Positions 1 through 5,119 of a stretch of DNA of 5,419 nt are shown here, one piece after another; position 1 is the first letter of the stretch; the number at the start of each line of letters is the position of its first letter. Below the pieces are notes generated by a model that was not told where the DNA came from, ran no database searches, and worked only from the letters and a program-made list of their open reading frames with translations. Position numbers and translations under genes: made by a program. Origin of the DNA: Pseudomonadota bacterium. Its GTDB lineage: Bacteria > Pseudomonadota > Gammaproteobacteria > Xanthomonadales > Xanthomonadaceae. The DNA is taken from NCBI GenBank assembly GCA_023391775.1, contig JAEWAG010000432.1, positions 1 through 5,419 of the forward strand. Direction: 5' to 3'.

Positions 1-21
1 GCGGCGCCGGCCCCGGCCTGA
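1..21 (+). CDS. possible C-terminal tail of an upstream gene
   Basis: The first 21 bases read in frame 1 as Ala-Ala-Pro-Ala-Pro-Ala followed by TGA. An Ala/Pro-rich tail of this kind is common at the C-terminus of proteins in GC-rich proteobacteria, so this may be the end of a + strand gene cut off by the window edge. Six codons cannot prove coding or identify a family, and the reading could be chance. Confidence 0.22.
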   Translation, partial: AAPAPA

Positions 22-57
22 TCCGAAGGTGGAAGTGGGTATTCAGGCGGGATCGGG

Positions 58-63
58 CATAAT
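58..63 (+). promoter_or_regulatory. possible -10 element for the isocitrate dehydrogenase gene
   Basis: CATAAT matches the sigma-70 -10 consensus at five of six positions. It lies in an AT-rich pocket of an otherwise GC-rich leader, about 75 bases before the ATG. No convincing -35 is seen at 16-18 bases upstream (GTGGGT or similar), so this is tentative. Confidence 0.33.
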
Positions 64-138
64 TTCACCAACAACTTTCCCCTTCCCGCGTGGCCGGACC
101 CTTCCTGGGGCCTGTCGCGCCTGTCCGGACATATCCAC

Positions 139-1143
139 ATGACCCAGAAGATCACGGTCATCCGCGGCGACGGCATCGGCCCGGAGATCATGGATGCAAC
201 CCTGCACGTGCTCGACCAGCTTGGCGCTGGCCTGGAGTACGAATTCGCCGACGCTGGCGTCGTGGCGCTGGAGAAGCACGGCGACCTGATGCCGAAGGAG
301 ACCCTGGACTCCATCGCACGCAACAAGGTGGCGCTGAAGAGCCCGCTGACCACTCCGCTCGGTGGCGGCTTCACCTCGATCAACGTCATCCTGCGCCTTC
401 ATTTCGACCTGTACGCCAACGTGCGTCCGGCGATCTCGTTCCCGAACACCCGTTCGCGCTACGAGAACATCGACATGATCACGGTGCGGGAGAACACCGA
501 GGGCGCCTACCTGGCCGAGGGCCAGGAAGTGTCGGCCGACGGCGAGGTCGCGGTCTCCGGCGCGAAGGTCACCCGCAAGGGTTCCGAGCGCATCGTCCGC
601 TACGCCTTCGAACTGGCCCGCAGCACCGGCCGCAAGAAGGTCACCGCGGTGCACAAGGCCAACATCATCAAGTCCACCTCGGGCCTGTTCCTCAACGTCG
701 CCCGCGAAGTGGCGGCCGATTTCCCGGAGATCGAATTCCAGGAAATGATCGTGGACAACGCCTGCATGCAGCTGGTGATGCGTCCGGAGCAGTTCGACGT
801 GCTGGTCACCACCAACCTGTTCGGCGACATCATCTCCGACCTGTGCGCCGGCCTGGTCGGCGGCCTGGGCCTGGCCCCGGGCGCCAACATCGGCGAGAAC
901 GCGGCGATCTTCGAGGCCGTGCACGGCACCGCCCCGGACATCGCCGGCAAGGGCATCGCCAACCCCTGCGCCCTGCTGCTGGCGGCGGCGCAGATGCTGG
1001 ACCACCTGGGACAGGCCGACAATGCCGGGCGCCTGCGCAAGGCCATCGTCGCCACCATGGAGGCCAAGGACTCGCTGACCGGCGACCTGGGCGGCAACGG
1101 CACCACCATGGGCTTTGCCCGCGCCATCGCCAGCCGCCTGTAA
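139..1143 (+). CDS. isocitrate dehydrogenase, predicted NAD-dependent, small homodimer type
   Basis: Predicted to oxidise isocitrate to 2-oxoglutarate and CO2 in the cytoplasmic TCA cycle. The 334-residue protein belongs to the isocitrate/isopropylmalate dehydrogenase family. An N-terminal RGDGIGPEI motif is followed by substrate residues S80, N82, R86, R96 and R117, which match E. coli Icd S113, N115, R119, R129 and R153. Y124 and K173 fit the catalytic Tyr/Lys pair, and D206, D230 and D234 the metal-binding acids. Cofactor choice is read from HGTAPDIAG: D267 and I268 replace the Lys-Tyr that binds the NADP 2'-phosphate in E. coli Icd, which predicts NAD use. The intact SxN-type substrate loop argues against isopropylmalate dehydrogenase. 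Homoisocitrate dehydrogenase is a weaker alternative. The ATG at 139 begins directly before the conserved N-terminal strand; the Shine-Dalgarno is poor (GGAC about 8 bases upstream). A strong terminator follows the TAA. Confidence 0.93.
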   Translation: MTQKITVIRGDGIGPEIMDATLHVLDQLGAGLEYEFADAGVVALEKHGDLMPKETLDSIARNKVALKSPLTTPLGGGFTSINVILRLHFDLYANVRPAISFPNTRSRYENIDMITVRENTEGAYLAEGQEVSADGEVAVSGAKVTRKGSERIVRYAFELARSTGRKKVTAVHKANIIKSTSGLFLNVAREVAADFPEIEFQEMIVDNACMQLVMRPEQFDVLVTTNLFGDIISDLCAGLVGGLGLAPGANIGENAAIFEAVHGTAPDIAGKGIANPCALLLAAAQMLDHLGQADNAGRLRKAIVATMEAKDSLTGDLGGNGTTMGFARAIASRL

Positions 1144-1168
1144 GCGGCAGGGCAGGGCGGCAACACCG

Positions 1169-1196
1169 CGGGGCGCTTCGGCGCCCCGTTTTTTTT
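1169..1196 (+). terminator. intrinsic terminator of the isocitrate dehydrogenase gene
   Basis: A perfect 8-bp GC stem (1169-1176 with 1181-1188) closes a UUCG tetraloop through a C-G pair and is followed directly by eight T residues. It starts 26 bases after the stop codon. The U-tract lies only on the + strand side, so it serves the rightward gene and does not look bidirectional. Confidence 0.95.
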
Positions 1197-1226
1197 GCGT
1201 GCGCCACTCCCGGTTCCGCAACGCAA

Positions 1227-1249
1227 ACGGGCGCCCCGATGGCGCCCGT
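1227..1249 (-). terminator. probable terminator of the YccA-family gene
   Basis: A perfect 9-bp inverted repeat (1227-1235 with 1241-1249) has a 5-base loop. Read on the minus strand it lies 24 bases after the stop codon of the membrane-protein gene and is followed by only three U residues, then UUGCG-type sequence. The stem is very stable but the U-tract is weak. Together with the + strand hairpin at 1169 it separates two convergent genes. Confidence 0.55.
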
Positions 1250-1273
1250 CGCGATACCGCACTGCAGGTCGGG

Positions 1274-2029
1274 TCAGTCGCGCGACTGCAGTTTCGACAG
1301 CAGGCGCAGGAACTCGACGTACAGCCACACCAGGGTGACCATCAGGCCGAACGCGCCGTACCACTCCATGAACTTCGGCGCGCCCTGCTCGACGCCGGTC
1401 TCGATGAAGTCGAAGTCCAGCACCAGGTTCAGCGCCGCGATCACCACCACGAACAGGCTGAAGCCGATGCCGACGATGCCGCTTTCGTGGATCATCGGGA
1501 TGTCGATGTTGAAGAACCCCAGCACGATGGTCGCCAGGTAGATCAGGGCGATGCCGCCGGTAGCCGCGACCACGCCGAGCTTGAAGTTCTCGGTAGCCTT
1601 GATCAGGCCGCTGCGGTAGGCGAACAGCAACGCGAACAGGGTGCCGAACGTCAGCAGCACCGCCTGCATCACGATGCCGGGAAAGCGCGCCTCGAACATC
1701 GCCGAGATGCCACCGAGGAAGAAGCCCTGGGCCAGCGCGTACATCGGTGCGGTAACCGGCGCCCATTCCTTCTTGAAGATGGTGACCAGGGCCAGGATGA
1801 AGCCGACGATCATGCCGCCCCAGAGGTACCCCGTGCCGGTGACGCCGGCCTCGGTGATTTCCATCTGCGACCAGGCGTAGGTGCCGGTGACGACCGCCAG
1901 CAGCAGGAGCAGGCCGGTCTTGTTGACGGTGCCGTTGAGGCTCATGGCTCCGGCGTCGCGGGACACCACGGTGCCGCTGCCAAGGTCGAGGAAGGTGGAT
2001 TCCTTCAGTGCGGGATTGCCGCTGCGCAT
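1274..2029 (-). CDS. YccA/Bax inhibitor-1 family seven-helix inner-membrane protein
   Basis: The 251-residue protein opens with a short polar tail starting MRSGNPALKESTF, the start typical of the COG4760 branch of the YccA/Bax-inhibitor family. Seven hydrophobic segments follow at about 38-55, 69-85, 95-112, 119-138, 152-172, 184-204 and 223-243. Family marks are the third-helix motif APMYALAQGFFLGGIS and the acidic pair D205/D207 after helix 6 (LDFDFIE). In characterised relatives such as Bacillus YetJ, aspartates in this part of the fold form a pH-sensitive latch over a calcium leak path, and E. coli YccA interacts with the FtsH protease. Whether this branch does either is unknown. The start at 2029 is chosen because translation upstream runs into the tRNA-Leu gene. 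AAGGAG (2045-2040) lies 10 bases before the ATG and inside a predicted hairpin. No signal peptide is seen. Confidence 0.9.
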   Translation of the reverse strand: MRSGNPALKESTFLDLGSGTVVSRDAGAMSLNGTVNKTGLLLLLAVVTGTYAWSQMEITEAGVTGTGYLWGGMIVGFILALVTIFKKEWAPVTAPMYALAQGFFLGGISAMFEARFPGIVMQAVLLTFGTLFALLFAYRSGLIKATENFKLGVVAATGGIALIYLATIVLGFFNIDIPMIHESGIVGIGFSLFVVVIAALNLVLDFDFIETGVEQGAPKFMEWYGAFGLMVTLVWLYVEFLRLLSKLQSRD

Positions 2030-2039
2030 GTCGCTTTCG

Positions 2040-2065
2040 CTCCTTCGGATGACTGGCTCGAAGGA
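2040..2065 (-). promoter_or_regulatory. inverted repeat that could hide the YccA-family ribosome binding site
   Basis: TCCTTCG (2041-2047) and CGAAGGA (2059-2065) are perfect 7-bp complements around an 11-base loop. In minus-strand RNA the downstream arm contains most of the AAGGAG Shine-Dalgarno, so pairing would cover it. The arm matters only if transcription starts upstream of 2065, for example at the tRNA-Leu promoter. A TATCCT -10-like hexamer at 2067-2062 overlaps the distal arm, and a start driven by it would leave that arm out of the RNA. Confidence 0.45.
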
Positions 2066-2104
2066 TACAGGCTGGGGCCGGTAGCCGCTGCATGCGGCAG
2101 GATG

Positions 2105-2190
2105 TGGTGCGAAAGGCGGGACTCGAACCCGCACGGGGGTTACCCGCTGGAACCTAAATCCAGTGCGTCTACCAATTCCGCCACTTTCGC
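2105..2190 (-). tRNA. tRNA-Leu (anticodon UAG)
   Basis: An 86-base class II tRNA with encoded CCA. The acceptor pair GCGAAAG/CTTTCGC, A73, the GGTTCGAGTCC T-arm and a long variable arm are all present. The anticodon loop TTTAGGT places TAG at 2156-2154; it reads CUA and, by wobble, other CUN leucine codons. It is the last tRNA of the cluster, has its own promoter-like -10 ten bases upstream, and is followed 75 bases later by the YccA-family gene with no visible terminator. Confidence 0.97.
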
Positions 2191-2200
2191 AGGACGGCGC

Positions 2201-2229
2201 ATTCTAGCCGCGCCCGCTCCCGCAGTGGG
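2201..2229 (-). promoter_or_regulatory. promoter of tRNA-Leu
   Basis: TAGAAT at 2206-2201 matches five of six -10 positions and lies 10 bases before the tRNA 5' end, so the precursor would have only a few leader bases. It is followed directly by GCGCC, the GC-rich discriminator typical of stringently controlled stable-RNA promoters. The -35 at 17-base spacing (CCCACT) is poor. The site lies just after the terminator that ends the tRNA-Lys unit, which supports an independent start. Confidence 0.6.
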
Positions 2230-2240
2230 AGCCACCAACG

Positions 2241-2264
2241 AAAAACGCCCGGCTGTGCCGGGCG
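2241..2264 (-). terminator. intrinsic terminator after tRNA-Lys
   Basis: On the minus strand an 8-bp perfect stem (2264-2257 with 2253-2246) has a 3-base ACA loop and is followed by five U residues (2245-2241). It begins 12 bases after the encoded CCA of tRNA-Lys, so it should end the transcript there and isolate tRNA-Leu. Confidence 0.9.
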
Positions 2265-2276
2265 CTTTCTTCAGGG

Positions 2277-2352
2277 TGGTGGGCCGTCAAGGATTCGAAC
2301 CTTGGACCTACTGATTAAGAGTCAGCTGCTCTACCAACTGAGCTAACGGCCC
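2277..2352 (-). tRNA. tRNA-Lys (anticodon CUU)
   Basis: A 76-base tRNA with encoded CCA. The acceptor GGGCCGT/ACGGCCC, A73, a GCTC-GAGC D-stem and the GGTTCGAATCC T-arm are intact. The anticodon stem GCTGA/TCAGT closes the loop CTCTTAA, which gives CTT, specific for AAG, the lysine codon favoured in GC-rich genomes. E. coli lacks a CUU species and relies on UUU. A terminator follows and a promoter-like element precedes it. Confidence 0.97.
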
Positions 2353-2371
2353 CCTGAAACCTGAGCCGCGC

Positions 2372-2400
2372 AGTGTAAAGACACTTTGCGACCTGTGCAA
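2372..2400 (-). promoter_or_regulatory. probable promoter of tRNA-Lys
   Basis: TTGCAC (2400-2395) and TACACT (2377-2372) are separated by exactly 17 bases. The -10 matches four of six positions and the -35 keeps TTG. A GCGCGGC discriminator follows, as in stringently controlled stable-RNA promoters. Transcription would begin about 12 bases before the mature tRNA. Read-through from the upstream tRNAs is also possible. Confidence 0.55.
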
Positions 2401-2401
2401 T

Positions 2402-2425
2402 ACCGGAATCGAAAAAACTTCCGGT
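2402..2425 (-). other. hairpin with a U-rich loop between tRNA-His and tRNA-Lys
   Basis: A perfect 7-bp inverted repeat (ACCGGAA, 2402-2408, with TTCCGGT, 2419-2425) encloses a 10-base loop that reads GTTTTTTCGA on the minus strand. It lies 15 bases past the tRNA-His CCA. The U-run is in the loop and not after the stem, so it is not a standard intrinsic terminator. It may be a weak terminator or a spacer structure used in processing. Confidence 0.4.
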
Positions 2426-2439
2426 CTGCTTGGAGTGGG

Positions 2440-2517
2440 TGGGGTGGCTGAGGGGATTCGAACCCCCGACCACTGGAATCACAATCCAGTACTCTAACCA
2501 ACTGAGCTACAGCCACC
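2440..2517 (-). tRNA. tRNA-His (anticodon GUG)
   Basis: A 78-base tRNA including the extra G at position -1 (2517) facing C73 (2443), which is the identity mark for histidyl-tRNA synthetase, and an encoded CCA. Acceptor GTGGCTG pairs with CAGCCAC. The anticodon arm CTGGATTGTGATTCCAG gives GTG at 2482-2480. The D-loop is one base longer than in the E. coli counterpart. Confidence 0.97.
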
Positions 2518-2554
2518 ACATTTGGAACTACTACCGTACCGCCGTCGCCCGAAA

Positions 2555-2631
2555 TGGCGCGCCCGGCAGGACTCGAACCTGCAACCGCCGGCTTAGAAGG
2601 CCGGTGCTCTATCCGGTTGAGCTACAGGCGC
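2555..2631 (-). tRNA. tRNA-Arg (anticodon UCU)
   Basis: A 77-base tRNA with encoded CCA. Acceptor GCGCCTG pairs with CGGGCGC with one T-G wobble, and position 73 is G, as in the E. coli UCU arginine tRNA. The D-loop CAACCGGATA keeps the arginine A20. The anticodon loop CTTCTAA gives TCT at 2597-2595, for the AGA/AGG codons that are rare in GC-rich genomes. It is 37 bases from tRNA-His and 34 from tRNA-Pro, so all three are probably cut from one precursor. Confidence 0.97.
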
Positions 2632-2665
2632 ACAACTCGGTTTCGCATCGCCCTGCCTTCGCAGA

Positions 2666-2742
2666 TGGTCGGGGTAGAGGGATTCGAACCCCCGACATCC
2701 TGCTCCCAAAGCAGGCGCGCTACCAGACTGCGCTATACCCCG
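2666..2742 (-). tRNA. tRNA-Pro (anticodon UGG)
   Basis: A 77-base tRNA with encoded CCA and A73. The acceptor CGGGGTA/TACCCCG starts with the C1-G72 pair typical of bacterial proline tRNAs. The anticodon stem CCTGC/GCAGG closes TTTGGGA, which gives TGG at 2708-2706, the isoacceptor able to read all CCN codons. It is the first tRNA of the leftward Pro-Arg-His unit, about 60 bases downstream of the probable start point. Confidence 0.97.
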
Positions 2743-2810
2743 GCGTTCTGGCTCCGGTTCCGGCTGGCCGGAATCCGGCTCCCGGAGCGTTGTGCCCCGC
2801 AAGGCCGGCT

Positions 2811-2840
2811 ATTGTCAGGAATGCGTGCAGCGCCTGTCAA
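2811..2840 (-). promoter_or_regulatory. promoter of the tRNA Pro-Arg-His unit
   Basis: A perfect -35 TTGACA (2840-2835) is followed after 18 bases by GACAAT (2816-2811), four of six to the -10 consensus, then a GC-rich AGCCGGCC discriminator. This would start transcription near 2803, about 60 bases before mature tRNA-Pro. The site lies in the 241-base divergent gap 2743-2983 shared with tig. For rightward tig transcription only weak -10-like hexamers are seen (AATACT at 2854, CAAACT at 2882), without good -35 partners. Confidence 0.65.
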
Positions 2841-2948
2841 TGGGCTGCGGACAAATACTGGCGCGCCCGCCGGCGATCAGCCAAACTAGCGCGTTTTCCG
2901 CGCACGCCGGCAGGATGTCGGTGCTGTCCGTCCAACAACTCGATCGAC

Positions 2949-2966
2949 CCGCGGCCTGCGCCGCGG
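2949..2966 (+). promoter_or_regulatory. GC hairpin next to the tig ribosome binding site
   Basis: CCGCGGC (2949-2955) pairs perfectly with GCCGCGG (2960-2966) around a 4-base CTGC loop. The stem ends three bases before the AGGAG Shine-Dalgarno at 2970-2974, so it could affect ribosome access to tig without covering the site. Confidence 0.4.
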
Positions 2967-2983
2967 CGCAGGAGCCAGACCAC

Positions 2984-4282
2984 ATGCAAGTTTCCGTCGA
3001 ATCCACGGGCAACCTCGAGCGCCGCCTTAACTTCAGCCTGCCGGCGGAGCAGCTGGAGTCCGGGGTCAATACCCGCCTGCGCGAGATCGCGCGTACCGCG
3101 CGCATCAAGGGCTTCCGCCCCGGGAAGGTGCCGGCCAAGGTGATCGAGCAGCGCTTCGGCGAGCAGGTCAAGGCCGAGGTGCTCGGTGCGCTGGTGCGCC
3201 AGACCTTCGACTCGGCCGTGCGCGACCATGAGCTGCGCCTGGCCGGTTCGCCGCAGATCGACCGCGCCGGCGAGGGCGAGCTGGATTTCGTCGCCACCTT
3301 CGAGGTGGTGCCGGACTTCGGCGAGATCGACGTCGCCAAGCTGCAGGTGATCCGCCACACCGCCGAGGTCACCGATGCCGACATCGACCAGATGATCGAC
3401 AACCTGCGCATGCAGCGCCGCACCTGGAACAAGGTCGAGCGCGCCGCGGCCGAGGGCGACCTGGTTGCCGGCTCGCTGTGGACCGAAGCCGGTGATTTCC
3501 GCCAGCCGGCCGAGGGCGAGGAGCGCTTCACCACCGTGATCGGTTCCGGCCAGCTGCTGCCGGCCCTGGAGGGTGCGCTGGCCGGCCTGGAGCAGGGTGT
3601 CGCGCACGTCCTCGACGTGGCTTTCCCGGAGAGTTGGCGCCAGGCCGAGCTGGCCGGCAAGACCGCCCAGGTCCACGTGACCCTGGCCCAGGTGTCCGAG
3701 CCGGTGCTGCCGGAGGTCGACGCGGCGTTCATCAAGAGCTTCGGCGTCAAGAGCGGCGAGATGGGCAAGTTCCGCGAGGACATCCGCACCAACCTCGAGC
3801 GTGAGCTCCGCGGTGCGCTGATGAACCGCCTGCGCCGCGAGGTCGGTGAGCAGCTCACCTCGACCTGGGACCACGTCGAACTGCCGCCGCGGCTGGTGGA
3901 GATGGAAGCCCGCGGCATGCTGGCCCAGCAGGTTGAGCAGATCCGCCGCAGCAGCGGCCGTGATCCGGGCCAGCCGCCGGCCGATGCCTGGCAGCAGTTC
4001 GTCGAGCCGGCGCGCAAGCGCGTGCTGGCTGGCCTGCTGGTGGGCGAGGTCGCCCGCCGCAACGAGCTGCGCCTGGACCCCAAGCGCCTGAACGAGACCC
4101 TGCGCCTGATCGCCTCCACCTACGAGGAGCCGGAGCAGGTCATTGAGATGTACCGCAACGACCCCCAGCTGATGCAGGGACTGCAGGCCCGGGTGATGGA
4201 AGAGCAGGTGATCGACTGGATCGCCGAGCGCGCCCAGCACACCGAGCAGGCGCTGTCGTTCCAGGACGCGATCCGGGCATGA
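2984..4282 (+). CDS. tig: trigger factor, ribosome-associated chaperone
   Basis: Trigger factor binds the ribosome at the exit tunnel and shields nascent chains in the cytoplasm. The 432-residue length equals E. coli trigger factor. The N-terminal ribosome-binding domain (about 1-115) carries the signature GFRPGKVP at 43-50, the loop that docks on ribosomal protein L23. An FKBP-like prolyl isomerase domain lies at about 150-240 and the helical chaperone domain and arms at about 245-432, including [20 protein letters not shown] and the C-terminal [10 protein letters not shown]. The isomerase domain is divergent: the IPGFEDG-type segment of E. coli reads LLPALEGAL (191-199) and lacks the aromatic residue. 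ATG 2984 is chosen because it matches the conserved N-terminus and has AGGAG 9 bases upstream; upstream codons in the same frame overlap the tRNA promoter. It is transcribed divergently from the tRNA cluster and lies 105 bases before clpP. Confidence 0.97.
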   Translation: MQVSVESTGNLERRLNFSLPAEQLESGVNTRLREIARTARIKGFRPGKVPAKVIEQRFGEQVKAEVLGALVRQTFDSAVRDHELRLAGSPQIDRAGEGELDFVATFEVVPDFGEIDVAKLQVIRHTAEVTDADIDQMIDNLRMQRRTWNKVERAAAEGDLVAGSLWTEAGDFRQPAEGEERFTTVIGSGQLLPALEGALAGLEQGVAHVLDVAFPESWRQAELAGKTAQVHVTLAQVSEPVLPEVDAAFIKSFGVKSGEMGKFREDIRTNLERELRGALMNRLRREVGEQLTSTWDHVELPPRLVEMEARGMLAQQVEQIRRSSGRDPGQPPADAWQQFVEPARKRVLAGLLVGEVARRNELRLDPKRLNETLRLIASTYEEPEQVIEMYRNDPQLMQGLQARVMEEQVIDWIAERAQHTEQALSFQDAIRA

Positions 4283-4289
4283 CGCCGCT

Positions 4290-4322
4290 GCGGTGGCGGC
4301 CGGCCCGGCCTTCCGCCACCGC
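4290..4322 (+). other. 10-bp hairpin in the tig-clpP gap
   Basis: GCGGTGGCGG (4290-4299) pairs perfectly with CCGCCACCGC (4313-4322) around a 13-base loop, starting 8 bases after the tig stop. No U-tract follows, so it is not a canonical intrinsic terminator. It could reduce read-through, pause RNA polymerase or protect the tig mRNA 3' end. Confidence 0.5.
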
Positions 4323-4338
4323 TCCAGCCGGCCAGGGC

Positions 4339-4344
4339 TACACT
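4339..4344 (+). promoter_or_regulatory. possible -10 element for clpP
   Basis: TACACT matches four of six -10 positions and lies 43 bases before the clpP ATG, just after the 10-bp hairpin. The -35 region at 17-base spacing (CCACCG) is not recognisable, so this is tentative. The same TACACT hexamer is used in the tRNA-Lys promoter call. Confidence 0.3.
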
Positions 4345-4387
4345 GGCCACGCAACTCCATGACCCCCGCACGAGGCGCCGCAGCAGC

Positions 4388-5017
4388 ATGAGCATGATTC
4401 CGACCAAAGCCCTGAACCTGGTCCCGATGGTGGTCGAACAGACCAGCCGCGGCGAGCGCGCCTACGACATCTATTCGCGCCTGCTCAAGGAGCGGGTGAT
4501 CTTCCTGGTCGGCCCGGTCGAGGACCACGTCGCCAACGTGATCATCGCCCAGATGCTGTTCCTGGAGGCCGAGAACCCGGACAAGGACATCAGCCTGTAC
4601 ATCAACTCGCCCGGGGGGCTGGTGACGGCCGGCATGGCCATCTACGACACGATGCAGTACATCAAGCCGGACGTGAGCACCATCTGCGTCGGCCAGGCCG
4701 CCTCGATGGGTGCCGTGCTGCTGGCCGCCGGTGCCGCGGGCAAGCGTTACGCACTGCCCAACTCGCGTGTGATGATCCACCAGCCGCTGGGCGGCTTCCA
4801 GGGCCAGGCCACGGACATCGACATCCACGCGCGCGAGATCCTGAGCATGCGCGCCCGCCTGAACGAGATCCTGGCCCAGCACACCGGCCAGAGCATCGAG
4901 ACCATCGCCCGGGACACCGAGCGCGACAACTTCAAGGGTGCCGCCGAAGCCAAGGCCTACGGCCTTGTGGACGAAGTGCTGGAGCGCCGCCCGGAAGACT
5001 CCATCCAGGCAGGCTGA
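4388..5017 (+). CDS. clpP: ATP-dependent Clp protease proteolytic subunit
   Basis: ClpP is a cytoplasmic serine peptidase. It forms a barrel of two heptameric rings and degrades proteins threaded in by ClpX or ClpA. The 209 residues carry the full catalytic triad: S106 in [15 protein letters not shown]131 in MIHQPLGG and D180 in RDTERDNF. The oxyanion segment NSPGG is at 73-77. The axial-loop and hydrophobic-groove region starts at [21 protein letters not shown]. Only about nine residues precede the point matching the mature E. coli N-terminus, against 14 in the E. coli propeptide. Two in-frame ATGs (4388 and 4394) are possible starts; the first is closer to the GAGG at 4372-4375 (12 bases) and is preferred. 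It follows tig by 105 bases and precedes clpX by 150. The triad and length are those of an active enzyme. Confidence 0.98.
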   Translation: MSMIPTKALNLVPMVVEQTSRGERAYDIYSRLLKERVIFLVGPVEDHVANVIIAQMLFLEAENPDKDISLYINSPGGLVTAGMAIYDTMQYIKPDVSTICVGQAASMGAVLLAAGAAGKRYALPNSRVMIHQPLGGFQGQATDIDIHAREILSMRARLNEILAQHTGQSIETIARDTERDNFKGAAEAKAYGLVDEVLERRPEDSIQAG

Positions 5018-5060
5018 CCGGGAGGGCCCGCGGATGGTTCCACGCCCCGCGGGGCCCCGG
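5018..5060 (+). other. long imperfect GC hairpin after clpP
   Basis: Directly after the clpP stop, CCGG (5018-5021) and GGGCCCGCGG (5024-5033) can pair with CCGCGG plus a GGCCC run (5047-5057) and CCGG (5057-5060), with at least one bulged G. The following bases are AAATCCCC, not a U-tract, so canonical termination is unlikely. It may slow read-through into clpX or block 3' exonucleases at the end of the clpP message. Confidence 0.42.
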
Positions 5061-5090
5061 AAATCCCCGAGACACAGGTCCGGCGCGCTT

Positions 5091-5119
5091 CTGGCGCGGT
5101 TCCGGCCCTGTGCTATTCT
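5091..5119 (+). promoter_or_regulatory. probable clpX promoter
   Basis: An extended -10, TGC-TATTCT (5111-5119), is the clearest promoter signal in the clpP-clpX gap; the hexamer matches TATAAT at four of six positions. A weak -35, CTGGCG (5091-5096), lies at exactly 17-base spacing. Transcription would start near 5126 and leave a leader of about 40 bases. This would allow clpX to be expressed apart from clpP. No CtsR- or sigma-32-type heat-shock element is evident. Confidence 0.5.

Noticed and set aside
90..1541. A 483-codon + strand frame overlapping the isocitrate dehydrogenase gene and running into the membrane-protein gene
   Set aside because: It is out of frame with a clear enzyme, runs through a textbook terminator and continues antisense to another gene. 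The Arg/Pro/Gly-rich translation is typical of a shadow frame.
2030..2134. An N-terminal extension of the YccA-family protein to an ATG at 2134
   Set aside because: The extra 35 codons include the 3' part of tRNA-Leu. The start at 2029 has a good Shine-Dalgarno and the conserved family N-terminus.
2105..2742. An integration site or genomic island at the tRNA genes
   Set aside because: No integrase gene, duplicated tRNA 3' end or foreign-looking stretch is present; all flanking genes are conserved housekeeping genes.
2792..2983. A 64-residue extension of trigger factor to an ATG at 2792
   Set aside because: The extension overlaps the leftward tRNA promoter and has no similarity to trigger factor. 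ATG 2984 gives exactly the E. coli length with a good Shine-Dalgarno.
2430..3143. Open frames across the tRNA cluster (also 2554-2889 and 2593-2802) with repeats such as GFEPPT and RGFESLYP
   Set aside because: These peptides are translations of conserved tRNA T-arms and anticodon arms, a well-known source of false proteins.
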